Notes: generated from the letters alone by a model not told the origin. A DNA stretch of 64,000 nucleotides from Anthostomella pinea (GCA_963556695.1 CAUWAG010000013.1:1054001-1118000); one strand, 5' to 3'. Shown: positions 1-13,257, counted from the first letter of the stretch. Numbers and translations are program-made.

Positions 1-3000
1 GTGCTTCGACCTCTCTTTTGTTTCAAGGTCCGCGGCGTCTAACCTCCAACCTTGTTGCCGCGATCCTAGGCGTGGCTGCTGGGTTCGTCCTTTGAGTTTG
101 ACATCGTTTCTAAATAAAGGCTTGGTTGGACGGACTACCGGGACTACCGACGTCTGGCCCCAACACCAACACGTTCGCATGAGGCAGCTCACTGGCAGCT
201 CACTCTAGCGTCTGCTCAGAAACCAGGAACAGGAATCGGGAGGCAGTCTTGATGCATCGGGTAATACAGACTAACAGAGCAGGAATGCCTCGACACGTTG
301 TTGGCAATCCTTCGCCCCGACTTCATCAAAGGCGCAGCCTCGAGAGGAGGATTCTGCCCTTCCAAGAGTCCGAGCATGTTTCAACAACTACGCAATCGTA
401 GTAAGAACACCTGCTACGAACACGGGTGGGATGATGAGTGTGGCGAGTCTGGTTTGCTGTTCATTGCGCAGGAGAAAGAATCCTTTCAGTAGTATTGCAC
501 GACTTTTGGTAACTTATCGGTGAGAGTGGCTTAGAGCCCCGGGGCGGTGTGGCTGTTATGGTTGAGCGAGCATCATTAAAATTTCGAAGGGATACCTGAC
601 CGCCCGCTCGCACAACATACAGCTCAAATAGATTGCTTACCACATTGTCCCACCCTGCCAGAGCGAGAGCTCAGTGCCTGTAGCTGCGAGATGCTCGGGT
701 GGCAGCATGATACGATGCTCATCTTACTCGAGACGCATCTGAGAATATGAATCCTTTGATCAACCCTGATGAATGCAGTTTGCTAGTAGGCCAACCCATG
801 TGGTCCCCATCGGGCTTCGAGATGTAAAAGCCCGGCTGGCTGGTCCCCTGGACGGCTGGGCTGCTGCCAATGGGCTGACTGATATCTGAGAATGATCCCA
901 CGGAAGCCTCATCAAGCGATAAGGAAGTCCGGGCGCCGCGTACGATGGGCTGACGATCGTGCGTCGCGCCTTGAGTCCTTGACGGTGATCAGTCCAGAGC
1001 GTCGGCACATATGTGATTGGGAGCAATAAGGCTGGCGAATCACCAACTGCCATCGCTAGCAACGTTGGTCAGACCGTTGTAAAAGTTGTAACCGCAACCA
1101 GCTCACACGCGCTCCGCATGATGAGCTCCCGAAGCGGGCAAAGAAGACGCCGCTCGAAATCTTGGGTGTAGTCAATCTGTCATGCATGCATGCATGCTCT
1201 CATCACATTGATAGATCTGCAATGGCGCTTCGTCATGACGACCCCGAATCCCCAGGAACCCGAACGAGGGTGAGCGTTTAATAACGATGTGCGTCGATGA
1301 CGCTTTGGCGAGTTCGCGATGGTAACCCGCAGGCAGGCGAGGCGGCAGGCGGCTGTGGTTCGCAGGATGGCAGGGTTCATGGGGGAGGTATATAGGTAGG
1401 TACCTACATGTAGCATCTGACCTCCACCTCCATCTGGAGCTTGGACAGCTGTCGCCGGTCGGAGTCGCCGGTCGGAGTTGCTTAACCGACACGAAGGATA
1501 CACGATGTGGAATTACCACCTCATAATAACTTCATGTGTTTGCTACACGGTATTGTTACCTATTAGCCGGGTTGATCACTTGAGTGCTTACCGCCTCGAT
1601 GCCAATGGTGACTGGTGAATGGTGACATGGCAGTCTGGTCCTAGCCATCCGAATTGGTCGAAACAAGGCGGGTTTCAAGTTGGACATGGCGGCCCCGACC
1701 CTGGCAGCTGCCTGGCCCCCCTTGTAAGTTGTCGGCTGCACCCCTGACGCCTCCCCTTGCGCCATCTCCACACTAGGGGATGACTCGCTGGGGTCGAATC
1801 GGAATGATGCGAAGCCCAATCAATCTGACGTTTTGTCGGTGATGATATTTATTATTTACCGTAAATGCAATTCTGGGCGTGGATGGATGGATGGCATTGA
1901 TGAGAGCGCTGTTTCTGCCTGCTGCGGTGCAGACGTTACGGAACATGTCAGAGAGACATTGACTAGTCGCCTCTCATTTCATCAGATGGAAGCTAAAACG
2001 GAGCTGATGCCAACAAGAATAGCAATAGTTTCGTCAACGGGCTCCAGCAGCTCCAGCAACGGCATGAAATAGACTGCCTTTGATTTAAAGGGGGTGGATG
2101 AATCGGTGAGCCAAGGATCGGCGGCGGCCTATCAACAGCAAGCAACAGCAAGCAACAATACGAACAGCCTCTCATAGGCAATCACTCGTAGACTCCTGTG
2201 CCAGTCTCCAAAGCCAGAGTCCGTCTTACCAGACGGGGTTTATGGGAATATTAACAAAGTCATCCAGAAGCGGAGGCGCGCGCCGAATTACGGGCTATAA
2301 GAGAGCTGCTAATTTGGTCAGACTGCAACACAGCTCGGCCCGTATGTCCATATCTTATGTAGAACAGAGACCGTGAACCACGGCGAGTTTTCCCGGTTCT
2401 ATCTGAAGAGAGTTGCAGCGATGATTCAGTGGATTTTCAGTGATCGTCGTGGCAAGTTGCAACGCCTAAGATCTTCACATGTTCCCACTCTCGGTCAGTT
2501 CGGTCTGTTGCGAAGAAAGGACGCTGTTGGTTAGATATATTATCCTTTTATTTACATATCCCAAGGGCACTTGACTCCAATAGGTACCTCGGAAGTGTTG
2601 ATGGTGGTGATGGCCCCCCTGGCGGCCGAGTTTCACTGTTCACACCAGCTGCCGCCGCGATGCTGAAGACTGGGATCAGGAGCCAATGAGAAAGTCGCCA
2701 AAACATCAAGAGGAAGACGGCCGGGGGTCCGTCCAGATGTCAGCAGTGAAGCCACCCCATCAGCATTGCAACCACTACAGAGGACCCCTGGGAATAGCCC
2801 CCGAAATCTCCATCCATCCACCGATGTCCACGATTGTTGGTAACGGAACAGTGCAATTGGGATTGGGGGTGTAGTGGCGGTTCAGACTTCAGCGCAGTTA
2901 GGTACCCACTCATTAGTACTTACAGGCTTTACAGCCTCCATCCACTGTCCAGCACTGCGGCCTGCCAGCTGAAGAGATATCCATCCCGGCGCCGAGCCGA

Positions 3001-3692
3001 TCTCTCACGTCTCCAGTCGTTCGACGTACAGACCTGCATCCATCCATCCACCCATCCACCCGCCCGCCCGCTTCTTCACCAACATTGAACCCAATGCAGC
3101 TGGAGCGCAGCCTCACACGGTACCAACACCTCCTTTCATACCTCCAACCCGCTCCTTGTTTACGTTCATTTTCCCCATCTTCCTCGTCAATGCCGTTGCT
3201 TTCTTCTCTTGTTTCCACTCCCTCGCTCGGATAGACGACAGAAGGGACAATCGACTGCAACGCTGCCATCAGACCGTAGACGAGCATCTGTCGGCTGACA
3301 TTGGGAATTTGGAGTCCGAGGGTGATATAGCATCACACTACCCGACTCCTCGACTTCGCTTTGTCGACCTAACCCACTTGGTCTACGTGGCCAGCCATAC
3401 TTGAAATCACCAGAGCCCGTTCCTACGAAGCTCAAATCAAGTCGGACGGCAAGTCGACTGATCGAGCATCGTCGCCTTTTTATTTTAAGCCATTGCGCCT
3501 GGCTCCGGAACGCGTATCGTCTAGCGCCGCCACGAAAGGCTGACTGGGAGAGGACCCTGCCACCAACCACACTGTCGGTAATAAAGAGCACCCGCTCTAT
3601 CGTCACCTCCGCTGGCAACAAACAAAACGATCCCATACCCTCGTCATTTTTCATGTCGACTTGACACCAACTCTCCCCGATCAGCTTTCACA
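1..3692. other. Intergenic region and STE11 leader
   Basis: I find no supported gene here. Open frames of up to about 155 codons occur on both strands, but they overlap one another, lack recognisable motifs and look like chance. Simple repeats are a CATG run near 1180-1195 and a TCCA/CCAC/CGCC tetranucleotide tract at about 3036-3071. From about 3100 onward the plus strand becomes pyrimidine-rich with many CT and TC runs, as expected for the promoter and 5' leader of the MAPKKK gene that starts at 3693. Confidence 0.6.
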
Positions 3693-6513
3693 ATGGCGAT
3701 GCTAGCTTCGAAGTCGTCTTTCCCGGCTTCGCTGGCCTCTTCCGGCGCCACCCTCGTCTCGAGCACACCTTCGTCCAACATGCAGTCGTCGAGAAGAGCT
3801 CTTGCCGCCCCGGCTTCGGGCCAACCCTTCGCCAGTCCGACCGAGTCTGACTTCTCCGATATCGATGGCCCTGATGCGGTTAAGAATTGGACCGAGGACC
3901 AAGTCTGCGAGTATCTGCGAAGTGTCAAGTGTGGCGAGTACGAAAAGCTGTTCCGAAAGAACAGCATTAACGGCGAAAACCTGCTGGAGATGGACAAGGA
4001 AGTCCTCAAGGAGATGGGCATCGATAAGGTCGGTGACCGCGTGCGGCTGTTCCTTGGCATTAAGAAGCTACGAACGAAGGCGTACGCCAACCAGAAGAAG
4101 CGCAACCGGGTGAGTGTTATCACATCCGAAGAGCTAATCTGCGCATGTAAATCTAATCAGCTTATTTCAGGATTCCTTCGGTGGGCTGCTCGACACCCAG
4201 TACACGCCCTCGACCGGATCACCGAGGCCACCCAACTCTGCCAATCGGGCCATGCCTACTCCTCCGTCGAACAAGAGATACTCCAGACAGATTGACATGT
4301 CGAGTTTCGCCATGAACCCCATGCTTGAGGCAACAAAGCCTGCGTCGCGACCCAACTCACCCCTTCACAGCTCCGACATGCGAACCGCTAGGCAACACCG
4401 CTATCCCCAGGGACAGCAATACATGAGCAATGCGGCCCCGAACTCTGGCAGCAGAAGACCTGGTTCTCCCCACGAGACACTTTCGTCTAATCGTCTGGTA
4501 ATGACCCATACGAGGAACAATTCAAGTCAGGACGGTTCGCTGATGGCAGCCCTCCCACAGGACCAAGGATTCATTCGCGTTATCTCTACCGGCGGTACCA
4601 CGAAGGTCGTCAAGGTCGCTGACTGCAACACGTGCGAGGAAGTCATGCGGGTAACTTTGCGAAAGTTCGCTCTGAGGGAAGATCACGATCGCAACTATTG
4701 CTTTTGGGTATTGGCCGGTGTCGAACCCGACCCGCAACAATGCCGTCGTCTCGGCGATACCGAGTTGTGGCGCATCATAAAGGATCAGAAGCGCCCAGAG
4801 AGAAATAGGCTAATACTCCGGAGAGTGCCTTCTGGGGAGCCGGGAGATTCAGAACTGCAGCGAGCCGCCGCCATTGGTCTGGAGGAAGCGCAGCAAAACC
4901 ATGCTCGTGCCCTTGAAAACGTTCAGGACAAGAGAAGCCAGCTAAAGGTACAGAAGCTGTTGGGCGAGAGCTGGAACGAAGGCCTTCAGCAGCCGCTTTC
5001 GCCAATCTCCTTCCAAGACAGAGAGAGAAACCTACGCAACGCTGCCCACGACCTCGAGCGCCCTGCGCCTAGTGAAGCTAAGGCCGGTCCTAGACGCAAG
5101 GGTCTATTGAGGCAGTTTGGTGGACTGAGACCACCTAGCGAGTTGATCGCGTCGGATCTCACTTCATACTTCCCTGATCACCCTAGAGAGGATATCGATC
5201 GAACTGCCCGACTATCGATGCGAAGGTCGACGCGTCTGAGCAAGGTTAACAGCCGCCTCAGTGTTGCAAGCAACTTGAGCTTCGCCTCGAGTGTTCAAGA
5301 TGCACCACCCATCCCGACCATTGCCGACAGCTGGCTGAACAATGGCCAAGTTGCCAAGATCAAGCCGCGTGATGCCCAGAGCCGCATGACGCACGCATAC
5401 CGAGACTCGGTAGCCTCGTCAGTTCTCGATACTCTCCAAGAGGAATCTCCCATTGAACCCAACCGCAAATCATACGTCTCCTTCGCCGACAGTGGATCTG
5501 ACAGCAATCCGGTTAGTATCACGGATCCTGATGGCCGCGTCATACGGCATAGTTACTTCGATGAGACTAGTACACAAGGGTCTGGCTCCATGAAGGAGCT
5601 GAGCCAGGCTTTGAACGAGGACGGTGAAGATGCCGACGAGGAGTTGCAGAGCTTCCTCGCGGGCGAGTCCTGGGATGATAACAAGTGGATGAAGGGCGCA
5701 TTGATTGGACAAGGTTCATTCGGCTCGGTGTACCTGGCTTTGCATGCCGTCACTGGTGAACTTCTTGCTGTCAAGCAAGTTGAAGCGCCGTCGCCTGGCT
5801 CCAACGGCCAGAACGACTCTCGCAAGAAGAGCATGATTGAAGCTCTCAAGCGTGAGATCACACTCCTCCGAGACCTGCGACACGCAAACATCGTCCAGTA
5901 CCTTGGCTGCAGCTCGTCGGCGGAGTACCTTAACATTTTCCTCGAGTACGTCCCCGGCGGCTCAGTTCAGACGATGCTCAACTCGTATGGTGCTCTTCCC
6001 GAACCCCTGGTTCGCAGCTTCGTCCGACAGATTCTGCAGGGTCTCTCATATCTGCACAACCGGGATATCATTCACCGCGATATCAAGGGTGCCAATATCC
6101 TCGTTGACAACAAGGGTACAATCAAGATATCCGATTTTGGAATCAGCAAGAAGCTTGAAGCCACTAACATCCTTAATGGCGCTAATAACAACAAGCATCG
6201 GCCTTCTCTCCAAGGATCGGTATTCTGGATGGCGCCAGAAGTGGTCAAGCAGACCTCGTACACGCGCAAGGCGGATATCTGGTCTCTTGGTTGCTTGGTC
6301 GTCGAGATGATGACGGGAACTCACCCTTTCCCGGACTGCAGCCAGCTGCAGGCTATTTTCAAGATTGGTGGTGGCAAAGCCGCCCCTACCATCCCTGACA
6401 GTGCCAGCCCCGAGGCAGTGGAGTTCTTGACCCAGACCTTTGAGATCGACCACAACCTGCGACCCAGCGCAGACGATCTCATGTTGAGTCCGTTCTTGAC
6501 TCCAATCACCTAA
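3693..6513 (+). CDS. STE11: MAPKKK of the Ste11/NRC-1 family
   Basis: Serine/threonine MAP kinase kinase kinase. In fungi this family sits at the top of the pheromone, filamentation and pathogenicity MAPK module, upstream of a Ste7-type MAPKK, in the cytoplasm. Two exons (3693-4109 and 4171-6513) with a 61 bp intron (GTGAGT donor, TTTCAG acceptor) give 919 residues, usual for filamentous ascomycetes. Domain order is the classic one: a SAM domain at about residues 62-125 (WTEDQVCEYL), a Ras-association domain from about 272 (GFIRVISTGG), a disordered linker, and a C-terminal kinase. The kinase has the glycine loop GQGSFGSVY at about 652, the catalytic HRDIKGAN near 774, DFG near 794 and APE. 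All key residues are present. The start ATG is the first in frame and precedes an Ala/Ser-rich N-terminus. Orthology to Ste11 rests on domain order and is very likely. Confidence 0.96.
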
Positions 6514-7732
6514 GAAGTCGACCTGCCTCACTTCACATCCGCTTGGAACCGCATGGTCACCAAGCGATGCGGCGGCTGGCTCAGTCAACAAATTGCCGAT
6601 GGCTTTTCGGATGTTGATTCGAGCTTACACTACATCTATAACGTGTACCTCCCGATGCTGGCTTCTGAGAGTAATCTCCAAGGCACTTTCCCGTCTGGAA
6701 TGCCGATCTGGGGTGCGCTACATTTCGACCTGCGACACCGATCCTGGGAGGCTATTGAGCCTGACTCGAGTGTCTAAGTTAGAGAGGCAACGAATTGTCG
6801 CATGTCCCCAGGTCATTTCGGTACAGAGTCGGGATTGCGTCTCCTGGCTCGGAGAAACCGCGTCTAGAGAGATGATATTGCCAGCTACTCCTCTCCTCGC
6901 CACGACAAGCTTGTTTCCATGCCGGCTAGCGATTTCAGTTCGAGGCTGGACTATCTCGCTACGAAAGTCAGCTCTTGCACGGCTGCCGGCACATACGCTG
7001 GCACTTGATGGAGTATGGGAATGTGGAAATGGCGTCCATTTGCTTCACCTTGCTGAGGAAAGCAGCCAGATATTGGCTATGTGTGATGACTGATGACGAT
7101 GAAAGGAGTGCGACTCCGTATTCTACGCTTCATGTAAAGATAGATGACCTTCCGGCGTTTGGGCCTCTCCGATGAACTGGACACGGCATTGATCTGGACG
7201 ATGGGTCAAGTGTAATACACATTGGGCAGAACGGGAACTTGATACCAAATACATTGGAGAGCATACATCACAAGAACTTGCTCGCTTTTGTGATGACTCA
7301 TTATCTCCTAAATCGGACTTGTGACATCTTTCAGTAATACTTTACTCTCAGCGTACGGAAGCATTGTTCAATATGGCAAACGCATCTGAGGGTGCTTGCT
7401 ATAACTAGGCCCTAACAAGCCTATATATCATCTGCCGCAAGGGAATTTGGCAGTGTACCTACATTTATATTTACACAGCGCGGCAGCCACGAACTGTTCG
7501 TCCACTACATGGGGGTAGGCGAAGATCTTACGTGGGGGGGGGATTATGTAGGTGACGGGTTATTTTGCCAAATGGGGGCTGGATGACGAACACTCATGTG
7601 CGACATTTCTGATCGCATAACCCTGGTTTCTCCGGCGTTGTCAGGTCTCTGCCCAACTCACCAGTGAGCGGCGAAACATCCCCATATCGAGATCGTATGC
7701 GAATGTAGGCCGAATCGCGTTCGCCCTTGCAA
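6514..7732. other. 3' region between convergent genes
   Basis: Space between the end of STE11 and the end of the convergent HTD2 gene. It must hold both 3' UTRs and terminators. Short open frames at about 6553-7175 show no recognisable protein features. A run of nine G lies at 7534-7542. I see no gene. Confidence 0.6.
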
Positions 7733-9083
7733 TCAGTCGCCATGGCCAGGCACCCCACGGCTCTCGGCCGTGCCCCTGACGCTCAGCCCGCCGTCCTTGT
7801 TCTCGACCCAGACATCCCACTTCCTCCTAATCAGCTGCTTCGGTTTCTCACCGGCACCACCGTCTTGTTCTATACCTCCCTGCTTTTTTGCCGTTCCGTT
7901 GCTCTTCCCCTCTTCGTTCTCCGTCTCCCTCGGCTTACCCCCCTTCAGCGCAACGCACACTCGCAGGGGCTCGTTCACGTACAGCGGCGCGAAGTTGCGG
8001 TAGTCGATACCGTGGATGCTCTCGCTGTTGTTCCCCGAGGCGAGACGCGAGCGCAGCACCGAGAGCATGAGCGTTAGTGCCAGCGGCCCGTGCACCAGCA
8101 GGTCCCTGTGGCCCTCCTCCTCGCGGCAGTACGCGCGGTCCAGGTGGATGGCGTGCGCGTTGTAGGTCAGCGCGCTGTAGTGGAAGAGCAGCGTCGGCGT
8201 TGGCGTGAGAGTTACTGAGAAGTCCGGGGCGATGGGGACTGCGAGGGTGTGAGGGTGTGAGTTAAGGCGAATGGGTTAGATAGGTGGAGGATTGGGAAAG
8301 GATTGGGAAAGGGGTAGGTAAGTGAGAATGGAATTACGACGCACCCTTGAGAGCTTTCCCGCTCCCTTTGAGCGACGTCGCAAGCGCCTGCTTTCTCGCC
8401 TCCTTGTCCATCATCCGCATGAACACGAGCGTCCTCCTCTCGCTGATACCGACGCCCGTCGGCACCGTCCCGTGCTCAACCCCCGCTGCAGTCGAGAGCC
8501 CCTCGCGGTCCACGTACTCGCGGCTGACCTCGACGAAGATCTTCTCGGCGCCGGGCGCGCCCCGGGCACTGACGTCGGCTATGCGCTCCACGCAGACGGC
8601 GGGCCGCCCGTCGAGCGCCAGCGGCGCGTCCAGGTCCCGTATCGAGCCGCCAGCCCACATGCGCCGCGCGAAGGCCGGCTCGGCGGGCTTGTGATACGGG
8701 TCTGTGCCGTCTGGGCACAGCGCCGAGCCGGGGAGTCGTAGTGGGAAGTACAGCAGGTGGTGTGCGGCAGGCAGTTGTTCCTGGTGCAGCCGCAGGGGCT
8801 GGCAGCTGGCGGGCAGGAAGTCTGCGAGCGCCGTGTCGAGCAGGCGCGAGTTGTGCGGGTGCAGGTCGTCGTGCCAGATCTGCGGTGGGCGAGAGAGCAT
8901 CTTGGCCCTTATGGCGTCGATGTCAATGGGGGTTGGCGGCCCATCTCCGTGCTTGTTGTTGCTGTAGGTGCGGCGGCTGAGCGCTGCCTGGGGATGAGAG
9001 TTGGAACGTGGATGGAGCTTGAGGAGGAGCTGCCGTAGAGGAGGGCGGAGCGCTGTCATGGTCTCATTGTGAAGCTTTGTCAC
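7733..9083 (-). CDS. HTD2: Mitochondrial HTD2-type 3-hydroxyacyl-thioester dehydratase
   Basis: Hotdog-fold dehydratase/hydratase of the Htd2/MaoC type. In yeast, Htd2 catalyses the 3-hydroxyacyl-ACP dehydration step of mitochondrial type II fatty acid synthesis. Two exons on the minus strand (9083-8345 and 8238-7733) join across a 106 bp intron (GTGCGT donor, CGCAG acceptor) to give 414 residues. The N-terminus is rich in Arg, Leu and Ser and lacks acids, as in a mitochondrial presequence; ATG at 9059 is an alternative start. The diagnostic hydratase stretch follows the intron: FHYSALTYNAHAIHLD at residues 265-280 with His278 and Asp280, then EGHRDLLVHGPL. Fungal relatives sometimes act on C4/C5 CoA esters instead, so the exact substrate is inferred. 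The gene is divergent from DNA ligase across 487 bp. Confidence 0.85.
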
Positions 9084-9570
9084 ATAAGTACCTAAGCTTC
9101 TACAGCTCAGTCAAGGATTGTGATATAGAAAATGGGTTAGTGGTAAGGCCTTCAGAGACAAGCAGTGTCATGAGTTGATGGAGCTGTTGATGAACTCCTA
9201 CCTAGAGATGAGATGAGCTTATCGATAAAGCTATACAGTACAGTGCAGAAGACAGTGTATGAGGTAAACATACTGTAGGCAGCCTAATTGACAGTGGTCT
9301 CGCGTCACCCAATTTACGCGGGCAGTTCGCGGGTCGCAGCCAGGCGCGTCTCAAGTCAATCTGTCAGTGCCTACTACTGCCTACCTCCTGCCCGCCCGCC
9401 CGCCAGTAGCTTCGACCACCACCCGAATACACAAACACAGCATTCCAAGTCCTCCGAATCTCTCCCGTATTCGTCGCAATCACTCTCCGTCCAAAGTCCC
9501 ACCGCTCACTGTGGCTTCCCCTCGTTGCCTCCACCGCATCGCGACGAGTGTATCCCCCAGACTACTCGCC
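9084..9570. promoter_or_regulatory. Divergent promoter with three ACGCG cores
   Basis: This shared upstream region separates the mitochondrial dehydratase (-) from DNA ligase I (+). Three ACGCG pentamers occur within 49 bp: at 9301-9305 and 9345-9349 on the minus strand and at 9316-9320 on the plus strand, about 220-270 bp before the ligase ATG. ACGCG is the core of the MluI cell-cycle box bound by MBF (Mbp1/Swi6), which drives S-phase genes including the DNA ligase CDC9 in yeast. Binding here is inference. The stretch from about 9375 to the ATG is CT-rich and probably the ligase 5' leader. Confidence 0.45.
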
Positions 9571-12503
9571 ATGGCGCCCAAGCAAGCTACATTGGGGTAT
9601 GTAAAGTCGTCGCAGTCCACCTTGGGGTTGGTGGTGGCTCTTCCGGGTGCCCATTGGGCCAAGATGAAACGGCCTGCTGACAATGGCTCTACAGGAAGTT
9701 CTTTGGCAAGCCCAATGGCTCCAAGCCCGCGCCTACCCAGCAGTCGAAGTTGTCGTTCGGTACCAAGTCGGCCAAGAAGACGAAAGACGAGTCGGAGGCT
9801 GCCACAAGCGAACCAAGCCCCTCGGCAAAGAAGGTGAAGAAGGAGGTCGAGGCGAAAGAGAACAAGACACCTTCGAAAGGTTAGATAATGCTACCCACAA
9901 ATCCACCTGGTGTTTTAGCCGAGGCTGATTCAAGTAGACACCAAGAAGCGATCGCGGCCTAGTCATTCACCGAGCGACAAGAAGAAGGAATCATCGACCA
10001 AAGTCAAAGTCGAGGAGCCTGAGGAGGATCTTGAAGAGGAGGTGCCCGTAACTAAGCGACAGAGGAGAAACCGCACACGAATCGAAGATGACGAAGATGA
10101 CGAAGATGACGACGAGGTCATGGCCGATGCCGAGCCAGTAAAGCCGAAGAAGAAAGGTGCCGCTACTGTCAAAGAATCCATCAAGAAGCCTTCTGCTGTA
10201 ACTTCTGCCTCCGAGAAGCAGGCGGCGTCGAAGGTTAAAGAGGAGGACGACGAGGTTGAAGAAGCCACGGCCTCTGATTCAGCATCAGAGACCGAGAATG
10301 AAGAGGACGAAGAGGAGGAGAAGCCTGAGGTCGCTGCAAAAGCTCGGGAGAAGCTCCAGACGAAGCTCAAGGCCAAGAATAAGGATCCTTATCCTGACTG
10401 GAAAGCTGGAAGTCCCGTCCCTTACGCGGCGCTCTGCACAACCTTCTCTCTGATCGAACTCACTACCAAGCGACTCATAATCACCGAGCATTGTTCTCTG
10501 TTCCTCCAGCAAGTACTTCGACTGACTCCCGATGACTTCCTCCCGACTGTCCTCTTGATGGTCAACAAACTTGCGCCAGATTATGCCGGTATTGAGCTTG
10601 GTATCGGCGAATCTCTGATCATGAAGGCCATAGGGGAAACTACTGGACGTAGTCTGCAAGTCATCAAGGCTGATCAAAAGGAAATTGGTGACCTGGGGCT
10701 TGTTGCTGTCAAGAGTCGATCGACTCAACCTACCATGTTCAAGCCTAAGCCTCTGACCATCAGGAGTGTTCACAAAGGTCTGATGGACGTCGCCACCGTA
10801 ACTGGTGGTGGAGGTGCACAGGGCAGGAAGGTCGATCTCATCAAGAAACTACTGTCGGCTGCTGATGCACACTCGAGCGGCAAGATTGACATCAACAAGG
10901 ACAAGGGCGGCCCGAGCGAGGCCAAGTATATTGTTCGCTTCCTCGAAGGCAAGCTTCGACTTGGTTTGGCGGAAAGGACAGTGCTTGTTTCAATAGGACA
11001 GGCTGTTGCATGCCACGAAGCATCCCAGAAAGGGAAGATTCCGAGCACTACGCAGATGGAAGAGGCAGAGGCTTTGCTGAAAACGGTCTACAGGTAAGCA
11101 GGGCTGCTTCCAATCCACAAACGGAATTCACCTAACGGATCCAATAGTGAGCTACCAAGCTGGGATGTCATCATTCCTGCCATGGTAAGGAACGGCATAA
11201 TGAACCTGAGAGATTCTTGCAAGCTTCGGCCAGGAGTCCCTCTCAAGCCTATGCTTGCGAAGCCAACCAAGGCGATTACTGAGGTTCTAGACCGATTCGA
11301 GAACCAGACCTTTACTTGCGAGTACAAGTATGACGGAGAGCGAGCACAGATACACTATGTTGCGAAGGACCGCTCCGAAGACTTGATCGAAGCACTGCCT
11401 AGTGCGACGAAGGAGGCCGCAAAGGGTGTAGCGTCCATTTTCTCTAGAAATTCGGAAGATTTGTCTAAGAAGTATCCCGATATTCTTGGGAAGCTTCACA
11501 CCTGGGTGAAGGAGGGTACGAAGAGCTTCGTGTTGGACTGCGAGACCGTGGCTTGGGATGTGACTGAGAAGAAGGTCTTGCCCTTCCAACAGTTGATGAC
11601 AAGAAAGAAGAAGGACGTCAAGGTCGAGGACGTGAAAGTCAAGGTTTGCGTCTTTGCTTTCGATCTGCTCTTCCTGAATGGCGAGGCTCTTGTCGAGAAA
11701 TCGCTGCGGGAGCGGCGGGAGCTCATGCATGGGGCTTTCAACCCCGTCGAGGGAGAGTTTGCCTATGCAACACACATGAACGGTCAAGAGCTTGAGGAGA
11801 TACAAATTTTCCTCGACGAAAGTGTCAAGGCCTCCTGCGAAGGTTTGATGGTGAAGATGTTGGACGGGTCCGAGAGCGGGTACGAACCCAGCAAACGGAG
11901 TCGCAACTGGCTCAAGGTAAGACATACCCTCAGTCACACTGTGAAACTGTAACTGACAAGCCACAGATCAAGAAAGATTACCTCTCTAGTGTAGGAGACT
12001 CTCTCGATCTGGTCGTGTTGGGTGCCTACCATGGCAAAGGCAAGCGTACGTCAGTATACGGAGCTTTCCTTCTCGCTTGCTACAACCTCGGCACCGAGAC
12101 ATATGAAACTGTCTGCAACATCGGTACGGGGTTCTCAGAGCAAGTTCTGGAAGAGCTGCACAAACAGCTCTCGGAGATCACGATAGATCGACCGAAGCCA
12201 TTCTACTCACACTCCTCTGGCGGCCAGCACCAGCCCGATGTCTGGTTCGAGCCGCAGTACGTTTGGGAGGTGAAGACGGCAGACTTGACGCTCAGTCCGC
12301 GGTATAAAGCCGGAATGAAGGAGAAGGTCGACCCGGCGGGTGAGAAGGGCATCAGTTTGCGGTTCCCCCGCTTCATCAAGATCAGAGATGACAAGAAGCC
12401 GGACGAGGCGACAAGCAGTCGTCAGGTTGCCGAGATGTACCGGAAGCAGGAGAGCGTCACGAAGAGTAAGGGGCCGTCGGTGGATGACGACTTTGAGTAC
12501 TGA
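9571..12503 (+). CDS. CDC9: DNA ligase I (ATP-dependent)
   Basis: Replicative DNA ligase that seals Okazaki fragments and completes excision repair in the nucleus, with a mitochondrial form in many fungi. Five exons (9571-9596, 9695-9879, 9938-11093, 11148-11916, 11967-12503) give 890 residues, normal for the family. The N-terminus carries a PCNA-interacting box QATLGKFF at residues 5-12, divided by the first intron. A Lys/Glu-rich disordered region with basic nuclear localisation stretches (TKRQRRNRTR) follows. Then come the ligase N-terminal domain, the adenylation motif EYKYDGERAQ with nucleotidyl-acceptor Lys516, and the C-terminal OB-fold domain ending in an acidic tail. The second intron has a weaker GTTAGA donor; its acceptor at 9937 is chosen because the alternative at 9918 leads to a stop. 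No catalytic residue appears missing. Confidence 0.96.
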
Positions 12504-13257
12504 TCATCTAGTGGTTTAAAGGGTAGGGATGGGATACTTGACGGGCGACGGCCAATGAGCTGAGATTTGCTATGCATTATACGGGCGTTCGCTAGATGGG
12601 ATATTATATGCTTGCTGTACAATGGACCTTCTTCTTTGCTCAACCTGATATAGGACCGTTTCCTTTCTACAGCCCTGCGAGATCCATCACCCATTCTTGG
12701 TTTACTGCAACATTGAAGGCATGCTCTACGAAGGGCCGCCAACAAGCCGGATTTCTTCTCAGGGAGCCCGACAAACCTACAGCAACAGTAGGGTATTCGG
12801 AATCCCAAGAATCTGCTTGAGGACCCTAAGGGGTTTGTCGTGTTCTATCTCGTGGGCTTTCTCCATGTTTATCAGGATGGCTTCCATCTCTTATCTCCGA
12901 ATTGAGACAGTTCGCCCTCTGGTTCCCATACATTCATTACCAAGTTGCATGTTGGCCACCCTCTCCCTATCGTCCACCGCACTGATGTCTCCATTTTCAA
13001 GAGGTTGGAGCTGAGGAAGGGTAGGTGCATCCGGCAATACCAAAACAAAACCTTGCTTGCTTGCCTGTTTGTTTGTTTGTTTGTTTCATTTTTATTATTA
13101 TTATTTACACTCAGCAGTCGCGCACCTGCCGCACCATGGGTCTGAATCGTGCCAATTCAATTATGCGCTTGGTTGACCATATTCTTGTCACGTCTTTATC
13201 ACTTACTTGTTTAAAGCCAAAGTCATTGTGTCCCAGATTCTCAAAGAAGGCTGGCAA
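12504..13257. other. Intergenic region after DNA ligase
   Basis: No supported gene. The stretch holds the 3' end of the ligase transcript and the upstream region of the alkyltransferase-like gene. A low-complexity tract of GTTT and ATT repeats lies at about 13065-13108. Short open frames at 12596-13303 have no recognisable content. Confidence 0.55.

Noticed and set aside
1172..1519. A 115-codon minus-strand frame
   Set aside because: Overlaps another frame of similar length and spans simple CATG repeats; no protein features.
8334..8741. Plus-strand open frames of 115-139 codons
   Set aside because: They lie antisense to the HTD2-type coding exon and result from its high GC content; no motifs.
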